This document shows positions 44,176 through 53,022 of a stretch of DNA of 64,000 nucleotides, in pieces (the first letter of the stretch is position 1; the number at the start of each line of letters is the position of its first letter). The notes under the pieces were generated by a model. It was not told the DNA's origin. It saw only the letters and a program-made list of their open reading frames with translations, and did not search any database. Location: the NCBI GenBank assembly GCA_944384505.1, contig CALWTQ010000009.1, positions 1 through 64,000 on the forward strand, in the 5' to 3' direction. Both the position numbers and the translations under genes were made by a program. The DNA is from an uncultured Mediterraneibacter sp. (lineage in GTDB: Bacteria; Bacillota; Clostridia; Lachnospirales; Lachnospiraceae).

Positions 44176-44559
44176 CTACAAGTTCTTCAGGAAGTTTACT
44201 GATTTCTGATCTATGGCTCTTTTCAGCCTTGCATTTTCTTTCTCCAGACTTTCAATCTTTTGCTTCTGTTCTGCGATCTGTTTCTGCAGCCGCAGGATCT
44301 GCTGATCCATGGCATGGTTAATGATACTCCTCCTCGGATCGATCATCCCCACCTGACATTCTAGGGCCCGGTCCAGTTCTCCCCGGATGACATTGTTCTT
44401 ATAGAAAAATCCTCTGGATAGTCCTGTCTTCTGCATCAGCTTTGGGATTGTCACTTTTTCTTCCTTATCTACCATATCCCAGATTGTCTTCTTTGCTTTC
44501 TCGATCTTCTCTTTGCTCCGCTCTGCATTCAGAGCTACCATTTTATCGTACTTGCTCAT
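44176..44559 (-). CDS. TnpC-like protein (DUF6262), Tn554-type accessory
   Basis: A 127-residue protein: an N-terminal helical DNA-binding-like region with TIPKLMQKTGLSRGFFYKN (~38-56) and a C-terminal coiled coil (~85-127, LQKQIAEQKQKIESLEKENARL). This is the layout of TnpC of Tn554 (125 residues), which helps set the orientation and efficiency of transposition. It overlaps the end of the third recombinase by 17 nt, so the four genes are one operon. Confidence 0.82.
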   Translation of the reverse strand: MSKYDKMVALNAERSKEKIEKAKKTIWDMVDKEEKVTIPKLMQKTGLSRGFFYKNNVIRGELDRALECQVGMIDPRRSIINHAMDQQILRLQKQIAEQKQKIESLEKENARLKRAIDQKSVNFLKNL

Positions 44560-46039
44560 ATTCCTCTCCCCATCCTTCCAAGTGCTCTGCGATGAATTGT
44601 GATTTTCTCTCCCGGATCTCTCTTGTATCCTCTGCCAGCCGATGATTACTCATCCGTCGGTAATATTTCACGCTCTTAATGCTTTTATGTCCAAACAGCT
44701 TCGCCAGCGTCCAGTCATCCAGATCCATCTCTGTGATCTTCGAGCCATAGTAATGCCGGAACATATGGGTATTAAATCCGAAGAGTTTCCCGTTTCCGTC
44801 TTTGAGCTGCTCTTTCTGGATCATTGCCATGATCTTTCCCTGCAATGTTCCGTATTTCATGGGCTTGGTTGGATCTTCTTCACGGACAAATATATATTTT
44901 GTCTCTCCATACCGCTTTTTTGTCTCTGCAATTGCCAGTTTGATCAGTTCTTCCAATTCCCGGCTGATGGGTTTGATATAAGTATTCGTCTTCATCTGAC
45001 GGATCCGGATCATAGGCACCTGCTTCTGTTCGAACAGACAGTCCGTCCAGAGTGTCAGTGTGTCGGAGATTCGAGTCCCCAGCATCTGGTGGATTACCAA
45101 CAGCCTTGCTATCTGGATGTCTAGCTTTGCCACCGCTGCATTAAATTTCTGGATTTCCCAGTCTGTATAGGTCCTGAATTCCGCCTGTGGTGTAGACGGG
45201 ATATCCGTATTTAAAAATAGTAACTGCAGATGACGGTAACCGTAAACTTTCCCGATACTGTCCAGAATACTCCTCAGTCGTGTTAATTCTGCCCGATAGT
45301 CTTTCTTCCGAATCTCTGTACGGAACCAGACCAGATATTCTTCTATCAGGTTCCTGTCTATATCCTGGCTGGACTGTATCTGAGGATGTTTCTTTTCCAG
45401 ATAGCCTGCGAATCTTTGGATCGCATGGATTTCTTTCCTTATGGTGTCGACTGCTTCTGACCTCAGGTTCACATAGATTCCTTTTTTTGTCTCTTCCCGG
45501 ATATCCGGCTGTGGAATCCTTGTAAAGTTTAACGTCAGGTCGTTCCGGATCAGGTTCTCCTTGACAGGAATGTCCAGTTTCCTTATCTCCCAGACATCCT
45601 TTTCTACTTCCATCCTTTCATCTTCCGGCACAAGTTCCGTTAATACCATGCGGAAATATCGGATTATCACAGATGGCATCACTTTTTCAACGCCATACTC
45701 ACTGACGGCGGACACGGTCAGATGGTATCCGGCCTCCAACATCCATGCCCGTAGTTGTCTCAGCCACACATCCGGTTCTCTTTCCTGCAGGCTCTGTACT
45801 CTCTTTGCTCGTTTTGCCAGGAACGCGCTGACCGCATCGTATCTCCACACTTCGGAGTACATCGTTGTGGCAGCCACCTCTCTGCCTCTTTTTTTCAGGA
45901 AATCATAGAACTCATTTCTCAGTCCTTCGGTCGGCAAAGCTTTCAAATAGTAGAATGCTCCTGGTGGAATCCGCTGTCTCTGTTCAAAAGTCGCCTTTGT
46001 ATAACACGGCATCTCCCGGATAAAATATTTATTTTTCAT
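44543..46039 (-). CDS. tyrosine recombinase, third of module
   Basis: A 498-residue phage-integrase-type recombinase. The catalytic residues are all present: Arg in MLGTRISDT, HMFRHYYG (HxxR), His in LFGHKS and the nucleophile Tyr in SVKYYRR. A long N-terminal region (~1-290) holds the core-binding domain. AAAGGTGAG precedes the ATG, 35 nt after the tnpB-like gene. Standard Tn554 lacks this third recombinase, so the module is closer to a RIT trio carrying a TnpC. Confidence 0.88.
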   Translation of the reverse strand: MKNKYFIREMPCYTKATFEQRQRIPPGAFYYLKALPTEGLRNEFYDFLKKRGREVAATTMYSEVWRYDAVSAFLAKRAKRVQSLQEREPDVWLRQLRAWMLEAGYHLTVSAVSEYGVEKVMPSVIIRYFRMVLTELVPEDERMEVEKDVWEIRKLDIPVKENLIRNDLTLNFTRIPQPDIREETKKGIYVNLRSEAVDTIRKEIHAIQRFAGYLEKKHPQIQSSQDIDRNLIEEYLVWFRTEIRKKDYRAELTRLRSILDSIGKVYGYRHLQLLFLNTDIPSTPQAEFRTYTDWEIQKFNAAVAKLDIQIARLLVIHQMLGTRISDTLTLWTDCLFEQKQVPMIRIRQMKTNTYIKPISRELEELIKLAIAETKKRYGETKYIFVREEDPTKPMKYGTLQGKIMAMIQKEQLKDGNGKLFGFNTHMFRHYYGSKITEMDLDDWTLAKLFGHKSIKSVKYYRRMSNHRLAEDTREIRERKSQFIAEHLEGWGEEYEQVR

Positions 46040-46074
46040 CTGTTCTCACCTTTGTTTCTTTCAAACTCGCATAA

Positions 46075-47847
46075 CTATCTGTTCATGTTCTTTCCCTTAT
46101 TCATTGTTTTCAGAAGTCCTGCCGCCAGGTTATTCTCCGGGTTACGGAATACAGCGTCTGCCGCTTTCTCCACCCTTTCCGGCATATGATCCACATACTG
46201 CAATGTCATCTCATCATAGGTATGTCCATGGTAGTCTCTGACACTGGATAATGGAACGCCGTTGTCATAAAATTCTGTCGCCACGTTATGCCGATAATCA
46301 TGAGAGCGGAATATATATTCCCCGCCGTGAATCTGCTTTTCTTCACAGTACCGCAGCATCTGGGATCGAAGGGTTCCGTAGCGGAATGCTCCGCCTTTAC
46401 TGTTCGGGAACAGATATTCATCTGCACCAATATCATATTTTTTGATGTACACCTTCATCAGCCGATACAGCATCTCCGGAATCGGAACTCTCTTGTATTT
46501 CCGCATCTTTGGCTGCCAGACCTTGATCCAGGCATCCCTGCCATCCCATTCATAGGCATCTCCCTTTAGCGTACATACTTCACTGGCTCTCAGACCGATC
46601 CCCCACAGATGCAGATACATCAGCCTGAGATGTTCCGGGAAATACCGAAGTTTTGAGATGATTTCTTCGCTAATATCCGCTTCCACACTTCGGTCATGAT
46701 GGATCTCTAAACTCTTCTGTATATAGTCATTGGGCTGATAGGGCATATGGCTGACTTCTCCCCTTACCAGCAGGAAGTTATAGAACTGTGTGACTGCCAG
46801 GAGTTCTGTATTAAAACTTTTAGGTTCCAGTTCTTTGTCCAGCATCTGATTGATATAAATCTCAAAGATCTCTCTGGTCAATTCTCTTACAGTTAGTTTC
46901 TCCCCATCTAAAAATTTCAGATAGTTCCGCAGGTACATGCTTTTGCCCCGAATGTTGCTGACGGACAAGTCGGATACTGCTATCAGATATTTCATATACC
47001 TTTTCAGCAGTTCCCGATTCTCCCTGTTCTTCACATCTTCGAATATCAGACACCCTGCCGGATTACTCTCGTTGATCCGTTCCCCTGCGATATGGAGCCG
47101 CTCCAGATACCAGACGTTTGCCTGCCAGTGGATTTCTTTTGCCGACAGGAATTCGTGGCGTTGAATCCACGCAAGGATACCGAACATGCTTTTCCGGCTG
47201 TTCTCTGATCCCGGCAGTCTACGGAGTTCCTGTGCGAACCGTTCTTTCTCTTCCAGTTCCATATGTTCGATATCATCGATTTCTGCCCGGATACAAAGTT
47301 GATATAAACATCGAAGTCCTGTCAGCGACATGTTTCTTTCCCAGGAACTTTTCTTCTCTCTGGACAGGGAACAGATTGCGCGGAAGACCTGCTGTTTCAT
47401 CTTCTCTGAACAGGCGATGCGGAAATCCCATACCAGATTGCTTTCGTCTCTGGCAATCGTATATTTCTCTGCTATCTCCTGGTCCGGAAGATATTTCAGG
47501 AAGATCAGAGCGTTCTCATACCGCAGCTTATATTTTTCCCTTCCTGCCAGTGTCTTTTGTTCTTCCCATACTGCCTGCTGTCTGATCCGGTCAAAAGCAT
47601 TTATCATGATATTTTGCTTTTTCTGCAGGAAACTCTTTTTTGCAAAGTCTTTAAACTGGATCCGCAGCGGATAATCAATCTCTGTTAGATGCTCAATTCC
47701 ACTGCTTACAAGGAATGGGTAAATCTTATTGCGGAAAGTTCCGTTTACCTGGGTGCATTTCTCCAGTTCATCTCTTAATTCTTTTCTTCTCTGCTCTTCC
47801 TGCCGGATTTCCTGTGGGTCTGCAATATGTAGTTGATAAGCCGGCAC
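46075..47847 (-). CDS. TnpB-like tyrosine recombinase
   Basis: A 590-residue recombinase close in size and architecture to TnpB of Tn554 (630). Catalytic residues: Arg in GIGLRASEV, HDYRHNVA (HxxR), His in DYHGHTYD and Tyr in TLQYVDH. I place the start at the GTG at 47847, 8 nt after AGGAGG, which itself lies in the last codons of the upstream recombinase; a GTG three codons earlier (47856) overlaps that stop. The two genes are translationally coupled. Confidence 0.9.
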   Translation of the reverse strand: MPAYQLHIADPQEIRQEEQRRKELRDELEKCTQVNGTFRNKIYPFLVSSGIEHLTEIDYPLRIQFKDFAKKSFLQKKQNIMINAFDRIRQQAVWEEQKTLAGREKYKLRYENALIFLKYLPDQEIAEKYTIARDESNLVWDFRIACSEKMKQQVFRAICSLSREKKSSWERNMSLTGLRCLYQLCIRAEIDDIEHMELEEKERFAQELRRLPGSENSRKSMFGILAWIQRHEFLSAKEIHWQANVWYLERLHIAGERINESNPAGCLIFEDVKNRENRELLKRYMKYLIAVSDLSVSNIRGKSMYLRNYLKFLDGEKLTVRELTREIFEIYINQMLDKELEPKSFNTELLAVTQFYNFLLVRGEVSHMPYQPNDYIQKSLEIHHDRSVEADISEEIISKLRYFPEHLRLMYLHLWGIGLRASEVCTLKGDAYEWDGRDAWIKVWQPKMRKYKRVPIPEMLYRLMKVYIKKYDIGADEYLFPNSKGGAFRYGTLRSQMLRYCEEKQIHGGEYIFRSHDYRHNVATEFYDNGVPLSSVRDYHGHTYDEMTLQYVDHMPERVEKAADAVFRNPENNLAAGLLKTMNKGKNMNR

Positions 47848-47852
47848 GTTTC

Positions 47853-48977
47853 TCACCTCCTGCGCAGCAGTTCATCCACTCCGTAAATATCTTTTGTCTC
47901 TTCATAGAATCGGTTGCTGGCATCGATCAGCCTGCTGTCTATGATATCCAGATAATCTTTTGTCGTCTCCAGATGCCGGTGACCGTACGCATAACTGATC
48001 AGCTCCAGCGCCCATCCGGATTCATACCGAAGGTTTCCGAAGTAACGGCGGATCATATGGGGCGTTAGTTTTACCCCTGTCTTTTTCTCCATCCGCTCAA
48101 ACATATCGTACACCGAGGCTGGCTTCAACGGCTTCCCTTTGGTGTCACCTGCGATATTGATAAAAAGAAATGTCTGGTACTGCAGCAGCTCCCGGTATTC
48201 GCTGATGTAATGCAGCAGGAACAGGAATGTATCCTCGCTGAGTTTTCCCCGTCTTTCTTCCGCATTCTTCGCCCTTGCCTCATTCTCATTATCGGAGCGG
48301 AACCGGACTTTTACCTCGTGGGTGTCATAATCGATATCCTTTGTGTAATCAATCCCCAGGATCTCACCCAGCCGGAAGCCAAGTTCCGCCATCATCAGGA
48401 TCAGAAGCTGATCCCGGCAGTTCGTACAGGCTTTCAGCGTGTCCAGGACTTCTTCCTGGCTCGCCGCCCGGACATCGCGCTCCTCGTCTTTCAGGTAACC
48501 TTTGAATGTCCGATACCGCAGAGTCTTTCTTACTCCCACCGCATTCACGGCTACGGTCTGCTGATAAGACAATACTTTGAGATAACCGGTATCCGGATAC
48601 TCACTCTCGATAAAAGAATAAAACCTGAACACATCTTTCAAATATGCGTTACAGGTTTTATTCCGGGGGATCCTCTTATCTTCAGTTTTATAAGGAATCT
48701 GTTTCAGCCAGGAAAGGAATCCTGTGAAGTGCTGATACTGTTCATCAAAGGATAAATCATAAGGCTCTGTAAGCTTCATCCGCTTCCCATTCAGATATTC
48801 CAGATAGAAGCACAGGGCATATGCCGCCCTCCTTGCCGTGTTGGGTGAATAGTTGCTGCTGATATAATGCTTCAGGTACTTGGCTGTCAGAGGCTCGATT
48901 GCAAGTGTCTCCTTTTCCCGGACGAAATAGTATCTCACGGTTCCGTCTTTTACTGTTCCAACTTCGTATCGTCTCAC
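47853..48977 (-). CDS. TnpA-like tyrosine recombinase
   Basis: A 374-residue recombinase similar in size to TnpA of Tn554 (361). SAM-like core-binding domain (~35-140) and catalytic domain with Arg in LGFRLGEI, HMIRRYFG (HxxR), GHRH and Tyr in TTKDYLD. The GTG at 48977 is chosen because AAAGGAG lies 8 nt upstream; an earlier GTG at 49019 has no ribosome site. It is the first gene of the recombinase operon, nearest the presumed left end. Confidence 0.9.
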   Translation of the reverse strand: MRRYEVGTVKDGTVRYYFVREKETLAIEPLTAKYLKHYISSNYSPNTARRAAYALCFYLEYLNGKRMKLTEPYDLSFDEQYQHFTGFLSWLKQIPYKTEDKRIPRNKTCNAYLKDVFRFYSFIESEYPDTGYLKVLSYQQTVAVNAVGVRKTLRYRTFKGYLKDEERDVRAASQEEVLDTLKACTNCRDQLLILMMAELGFRLGEILGIDYTKDIDYDTHEVKVRFRSDNENEARAKNAEERRGKLSEDTFLFLLHYISEYRELLQYQTFLFINIAGDTKGKPLKPASVYDMFERMEKKTGVKLTPHMIRRYFGNLRYESGWALELISYAYGHRHLETTKDYLDIIDSRLIDASNRFYEETKDIYGVDELLRRR

Positions 48978-49039
48978 GGGCCTCTCTCCTTTCTCTGACG
49001 CTATACACAGTATACCCACTTCATGTGAAACAAGCTATT

Positions 49040-49089
49040 CACCAATACCACCAATCTATTTTCTGAAAAGCAAGCAGAACCACCAATCT
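49040..49089. repeat. CCACCAATCT short direct repeats at element edge
   Basis: ACCACCAATCT occurs at 49047-49057 and 49079-49089, 32 bp apart, with a further CACCAAT at 49040. They lie between the first recombinase gene and the helicase stop, where recombinase binding sites of the element's left end would be expected. Confidence 0.45.
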
Positions 49090-49113
49090 TTCTAGCTGAC
49101 CCTAACGCCGCTT

Positions 49114-51132
49114 TTACATATAATATTCAATGCCTTTACGCTCCCGGATAAACTGCTCCACATCCGCAATTTGCTCCGTCATCCGGCACTCGGGTAAAGC
49201 CTCCAATACTGCCTGATGGTATCGCCCTCCCGGCGCTGCCCTGCCATCCAGAATGGACACAACGCAGGTATCCGTCTCTGTCCGGATGGCTCTGCCGAAT
49301 CCCTGCCGCAGCTTCAACTGCATATCCGGAACAATAATCTGGTGAATGTACTCCTGCAGACTATCGTATTTCTCACGTTCTGCTTCCCGCATCGGATCCG
49401 GCACCGGAAAAGGCAGCCGCACAAGGATCAGCGAAGACACCATATCTCCGGGGAAGTCCACGCCCTCCCAACAGGATCCTGCTGCGAACAGGACTGCATT
49501 CTTCTGATCTTTAAATTCCCGGATCACTCGCTGGGAATCTTTCCATACGCGCAGTATTGGAACATTGGTTTTTCCCCTGAGTACCCGATAAACGCTTCCC
49601 ATCATCGTATAAGAGGTAAAAAGCACAAGAGTATGCCCGTTGGTGGCCTGGATCAGCATTTCGATCTGGTCAGCGACCAGTCTGATCTGTTTCTGTTCCA
49701 ATGAATATTTTCTTTGAGTTCTTCTCTTCTTTCCCCTATAAACCTTTGGCAAATACAGCAGGACATTTTCTCTATAATGAAAAGGGGATGCCGCTGTATA
49801 CTCCTGCACACGGGAATACTCCGACAGCCCGCAAAGCTGCCGGATTCTCTGGAAGCTGCCGCCTGCGGCCAGTGTGCCGGAGGTTAAAATGGATGGTATC
49901 CCCTGTTCCCAGATTTCCCGCTCCAGCCTTTCCGTTATCTTTCGGTGGGCAGCGCAGAGTATGGGCTCTCCTTTTCTTGTGAACTCCAGAAAAAAGATCC
50001 AGTTTCGGTCCACCGAGAAGAACAGACGTAGAAGCTCTCTGGTTTCTCCCAGCCGATTTGAAAGCCACCGGGGGATTTTTCCTTCCGTGGTATCCTCCGC
50101 CTTTTTCAGCAGTCGGATGCAGTGTTTCAATGCCTCCTTTGGCAGTTCTCCCGGAAGAAACGAAAACCGTTCCTGATCTGATTTTTTTGTTCTACATTGA
50201 TTCCTGTCTGTAGCGTCTGTCTCCTGGATAACTGCTGAGAAAAGCTGATGGAATCCCTCCCTCAGTTTCGCAGCAGTATGAGTATATTTCTCCTGCTCCA
50301 GCAGTGTGCAGATTTCAGCAGCATCTTCTCTTTCCAGACGTCTTCCGTACATCTGCTGTGCCGTTTCCGGAAGTTTATGAGCTTCGTCTATAATCAAGAT
50401 TTGATACTCTTTTAGTAATGGCCGATAACCGTTGCTCCTGTGAGCCGCATCAGCCAGAAGATAATTATGGTTGCAGATCTGGATTTCGATGTCTGTTTCT
50501 ACGGCCTGCTTCAAAAAAGACTGGTATCTGCAATGCTCCCGTAAGGAACAATCCGCCGGACACCTTTTCGGTACGCAGACCATTCTCCGGTCAAAACCGC
50601 TGAGATGATTTACCAGATCCATGTCATAAGTCTTACATAATTCTTCCAGCGCCTCTCTCTGGCGAAAATTCTTCTTACTGCTGATTGCTGATATTCTCAA
50701 ATCAAGCCTCTCATCACATACAAAATGCTCTTTTCCCTTGCGGAGCACTGTCCGAATCGGACGGCGGATTATCCTCTCTTCTGCCAGTATCTTTGATAGT
50801 AATGGGATATATTCTCCCAGCAGTGCGTCCTGCAGGGCAATGCTTGAAGTGGAGATCACAATCGGCCGGGTATCCCGGCTCATGCAGTAGTTGCCATTCT
50901 GTGTACCGCTGTACTTCCGGAACAAGATGCCTGCGATCAGATAAGCATACGTTTTTCCAACTCCTACTGCCGCATCGCATAAAGCAACCTGCCCGTTCCA
51001 GAGAGCCTTAAACATCTGGTGGCAAAGGTCAATCTGTTCTTCCCGGATCGTCATATTGTGCTTTGGTAATATAATACGAAAGATTCTATCTATCTCCTCA
51101 TGTGCCTGTTCCTGAAAGCGGTTATAATGCAT
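49114..51132 (-). CDS. DinG/XPD-type superfamily 2 helicase
   Basis: A 672-residue ATP-dependent DNA helicase of the DinG/XPD group. Motif I is DAAVGVGKTY (53-62), motif II LIIDEAHKLPE (DEAH), the iron-sulfur cysteines are CVPKRCPADCSLREHC (four Cys), and the C-terminal half has motifs LFTSYTMM, FAAGSCWEGVDFPGD and QGFGRAIRTETD. It unwinds DNA 5'-3', with known roles at R-loops and damaged forks. Copies on mobile elements (for example type IV CRISPR plasmids) are known. It is upstream of the recombinase genes in the same direction, so it may be island cargo. Confidence 0.88.
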   Translation of the reverse strand: MHYNRFQEQAHEEIDRIFRIILPKHNMTIREEQIDLCHQMFKALWNGQVALCDAAVGVGKTYAYLIAGILFRKYSGTQNGNYCMSRDTRPIVISTSSIALQDALLGEYIPLLSKILAEERIIRRPIRTVLRKGKEHFVCDERLDLRISAISSKKNFRQREALEELCKTYDMDLVNHLSGFDRRMVCVPKRCPADCSLREHCRYQSFLKQAVETDIEIQICNHNYLLADAAHRSNGYRPLLKEYQILIIDEAHKLPETAQQMYGRRLEREDAAEICTLLEQEKYTHTAAKLREGFHQLFSAVIQETDATDRNQCRTKKSDQERFSFLPGELPKEALKHCIRLLKKAEDTTEGKIPRWLSNRLGETRELLRLFFSVDRNWIFFLEFTRKGEPILCAAHRKITERLEREIWEQGIPSILTSGTLAAGGSFQRIRQLCGLSEYSRVQEYTAASPFHYRENVLLYLPKVYRGKKRRTQRKYSLEQKQIRLVADQIEMLIQATNGHTLVLFTSYTMMGSVYRVLRGKTNVPILRVWKDSQRVIREFKDQKNAVLFAAGSCWEGVDFPGDMVSSLILVRLPFPVPDPMREAEREKYDSLQEYIHQIIVPDMQLKLRQGFGRAIRTETDTCVVSILDGRAAPGGRYHQAVLEALPECRMTEQIADVEQFIRERKGIEYYM

Positions 51133-51764
51133 CTTCTCTCACGCTCATCTTTATTCTCATCCTCCCCAGTGTCATTTTGTTGAAACCACATCAATACGGC
51201 CAGAGCTCTGCCCTGGCCGCATGTATCTGATATCAACAGCACACTTCGATTGATTTTCTTTTTGTTCTGTTTCTTCTGATATCGAATTTGTCCTCTCACA
51301 CCCCTGATATCATAGGGAGCATTACAGCCGGTACCCGGCACAGATACCTGCACAGATCTTCCAGAAGTCTTCCTGATTACAACTTAAGGTCGGTCTATCC
51401 GTCTGAGTGTTGGACTATGGTGTATCATTATCATCCATCCGGGTTCGTGGCGCTGCAGCCATGCCACCGGCTGCTCTCAGAATGAAAGGGGCGCTCCTAT
51501 ATAAGAAATACGGCTGCTGATGCTCTGCTACGATGTCAGACCTGATGTCTATATTGTCTGCACTTTACGGTGTCACTGCCTCTGTTGTAATATCTCTGCT
51601 GTCAGCGCATGATGTTCTGCATGAAGCCGATCCTGCTGTCTGACTGAACCGTATTGTCTTACATGATCCTTGCGTTTTCTTCTGCTACGCTCCCCCAGAC
51701 GGGAACGTTACTATAATGCTGATATGAAATTTTCAAGGTACACGATCCTTGTAGAATCCTGAGC
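51133..51764 (-). other. intergenic stretch without a supported gene
   Basis: About 630 bp between the helicase and XRE genes. On the minus strand a short frame starting near a TTG reads to ...NVPVWGSVAEENARIM and stops, without a ribosome site. There is a CGGCCAG/CTGGCCG hairpin near 51203-51225. The sequence could be a structured leader for the helicase transcript; I cannot support a gene. Confidence 0.3.
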
Positions 51765-51822
51765 TTTCTTGGCTCATAAAAAGATATTTTCTCCAAATAT
51801 CTTTTTATGGACCAAGAAAGTC
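51765..51822. terminator. long hairpin after the XRE gene
   Basis: Arms of about 26 bp (CTTTCTTGG..CATAAAAAGATATTT and its complement) with two mismatches and a 5-base loop TCTCC. It starts 6 nt past the XRE stop codon. The A/T tracts in the stem make it a plausible two-way terminator or RNA switch before the leader region. Confidence 0.65.
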
Positions 51823-51828
51823 CATTTT

Positions 51829-52209
51829 TCAGCTGTGTCTGGAGGCCTTTAAAAGGTCACAAAGCTGATATAGATTACATAGAAGTAGTTCCTGTTCCTG
51901 TTCCGTACATCCTGCCAGAAGAGCCTGAATATCTGTCATACTCTTCAGACTATGTAAAGGATTTTTCTTGAATAAAATTTCTTTCTCTTCATTATCATGT
52001 TTTTCTAAAAGTTCATTTGCATCAACTTCAAATAAATGTTTTATTTTCAGAAGAAGAGGCATGCTGATATGTGCTTCTGCGTTTTCAATACGATATACAT
52101 GATTTGAGGAAATATGAAGTTTCTCTGCAAGATACTCCTGTGTATAATTATTACTTTTGCGCAATCGCCGGATATTTTCTCCGATTATGATAAAATCTCT
52201 GTTCTCCAA
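51829..52209 (-). CDS. XRE-family regulator
   Basis: A 126-residue protein with an XRE/Cro-type HTH (~8-62: IIIGENIRRLRKSNNYTQEYLAEKLHI and VYRIENAEAHISMPLLLKI) and a helical C-terminus with TEQEQELLLCNLYQLCDLL. I place the start at a TTG (52209), 6 nt after AAAGGAG; upstream in-frame ATG/GTG codons have no ribosome site. It is on the mobile island, ahead of the helicase and recombinase genes, and may control their transfer. Confidence 0.82.
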   Translation of the reverse strand: MENRDFIIIGENIRRLRKSNNYTQEYLAEKLHISSNHVYRIENAEAHISMPLLLKIKHLFEVDANELLEKHDNEEKEILFKKNPLHSLKSMTDIQALLAGCTEQEQELLLCNLYQLCDLLKASRHS

Positions 52210-52263
52210 CAGTTTCTCCTTTCGGTACATTAAATTATAAATGTATCCGGCGCTTTCCACCAT

Positions 52264-52576
52264 TACGCACCATGTAGATTTTTCTCTACATCACAGGTAG
52301 AATATAAGACTGTTATCGCAATTTACAGATTCCATAATATCCGGTTCAGCAGAATTTTCCCAAAGGATGCCGAACAATGTTTCTCTGGTGATTGCCTTGC
52401 ACCAAGTACCATAGTGACATAGCGGTTCCTGGATTCCGGATACTTTGGATCGTAATTTTCCGTATCTCCAGACAGTAAGAATACGGGATCCAATGTTTTC
52501 TTCTATACAGAAGTTATTTTTTTGACAAAAGAAAAGGACCGGAATTCTTTCATCCGATCCTTTCCCATTTTATTTT
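52264..52576 (-). other. possible gene remnant and DtxR terminator
   Basis: On the minus strand two overlapping frames without start codons look protein-like: one from about 52545 with ENIGSRILTVWRYGKLRS and LCHYGTWCKA, and one with NYDPKYPESRNRYVTMVLGA. One of them may be the end of a lost gene. At its right edge a stem GAAAGGATCGG / CCGGTCCTTTTC ending in T's (about 52527-52562) is the likely terminator of the DtxR gene. Nothing else is seen. Confidence 0.35.
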
Positions 52577-52939
52577 CTATAATGGTCCAATAAATTTTTT
52601 CAGTTTTTCATGGCTGTCGTCAGACAGGATATGCTCCATCCGGCATCCTTCATACTCCGCCCTCTCCCGGTCCACCCCGGCGGCGATCAATAGTTTCGTA
52701 TAATACAGGTGGCGGCCGTAGACATTCTCTGCCATTTTTCTTCCTTTTTCAGTCAGGATGATGGTGCCCCGGCTATCCTTTTTTGCATAACCCTTTTCCA
52801 TCAGTTCTTTCACAGCCACAGATACGCTGGGCTTTGATCTTCCCAGGAGCAGGGCGATGTCAATATTCCGTACATCCTGATTTTTTGAAAGCCGATAAGC
52901 GGCTTCCAGATAATCCTCCAAGGACTGTCCCAGTTCCAT
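52577..52939 (-). CDS. DtxR/MntR-family metal-dependent regulator
   Basis: A 120-residue regulator with the DtxR winged HTH (~5-62: SLEDYLEAAYRLSKNQDVRNIDIALLLG, then KPSVSVAVKELMEKG) and the dimerisation/metal helix (RHLYYTKLLIAAGV, AEYEGCRMEHILSDD) with His, Glu, Cys and His ligands. No SH3-like domain, so it is of the short MntR kind. The ATG at 52939 is used. It is the last gene behind a heme-uptake operon; the S. pyogenes counterpart of that operon is repressed by MtsR of the same family, so iron or manganese control of this cluster is a fair guess. Confidence 0.9.
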   Translation of the reverse strand: MELGQSLEDYLEAAYRLSKNQDVRNIDIALLLGRSKPSVSVAVKELMEKGYAKKDSRGTIILTEKGRKMAENVYGRHLYYTKLLIAAGVDRERAEYEGCRMEHILSDDSHEKLKKFIGPL

Positions 52940-53022
52940 AATCTTCCACCTCCCAAATGAAAGATCCTGCCGCCAAATAATTGGCATCCCGGAAATCATT
53001 TTCCGTTTCCGGGATGCTTCCT

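Larger units (their letters stand above)
42536..49113 (-). mobile_element. Tn554/RIT-like element with KAP cargo
   Basis: On the minus strand: three tyrosine recombinases (tnpA-, tnpB-like and a third), a TnpC-like small protein, then a KAP NTPase and the end repeat B. Tn554 has tnpA-tnpB-tnpC at one end and cargo behind; RIT elements have three recombinases in a row. The left end is placed between 49020 and 49113, where CCACCAATCT is repeated, next to the helicase stop. Ends are inferred, not proven; the helicase and XRE genes could also belong to it. Confidence 0.55.

Noticed and set aside
47330-47674. Long plus-strand frames opposite the recombinase genes
   Set aside because: They are antisense shadows of genes with full catalytic motifs and have no ribosome sites.
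51090-51353. 87-codon minus-strand frame upstream of and overlapping the helicase start
   Set aside because: No ribosome site, low-complexity basic and acidic runs, and it overlaps the helicase gene out of frame.
51722-51745. GAAATTTTCAAGG match to the first bases of the window (rRNA leader box)
   Set aside because: A 13-bp match with no promoter or rRNA nearby; likely chance or a common short box.
51829-51900. Search for tRNA or attachment-site tRNA ends at the island borders
   Set aside because: No T-loop-like GTTCGAATC or cloverleaf-forming sequence was found in the window.
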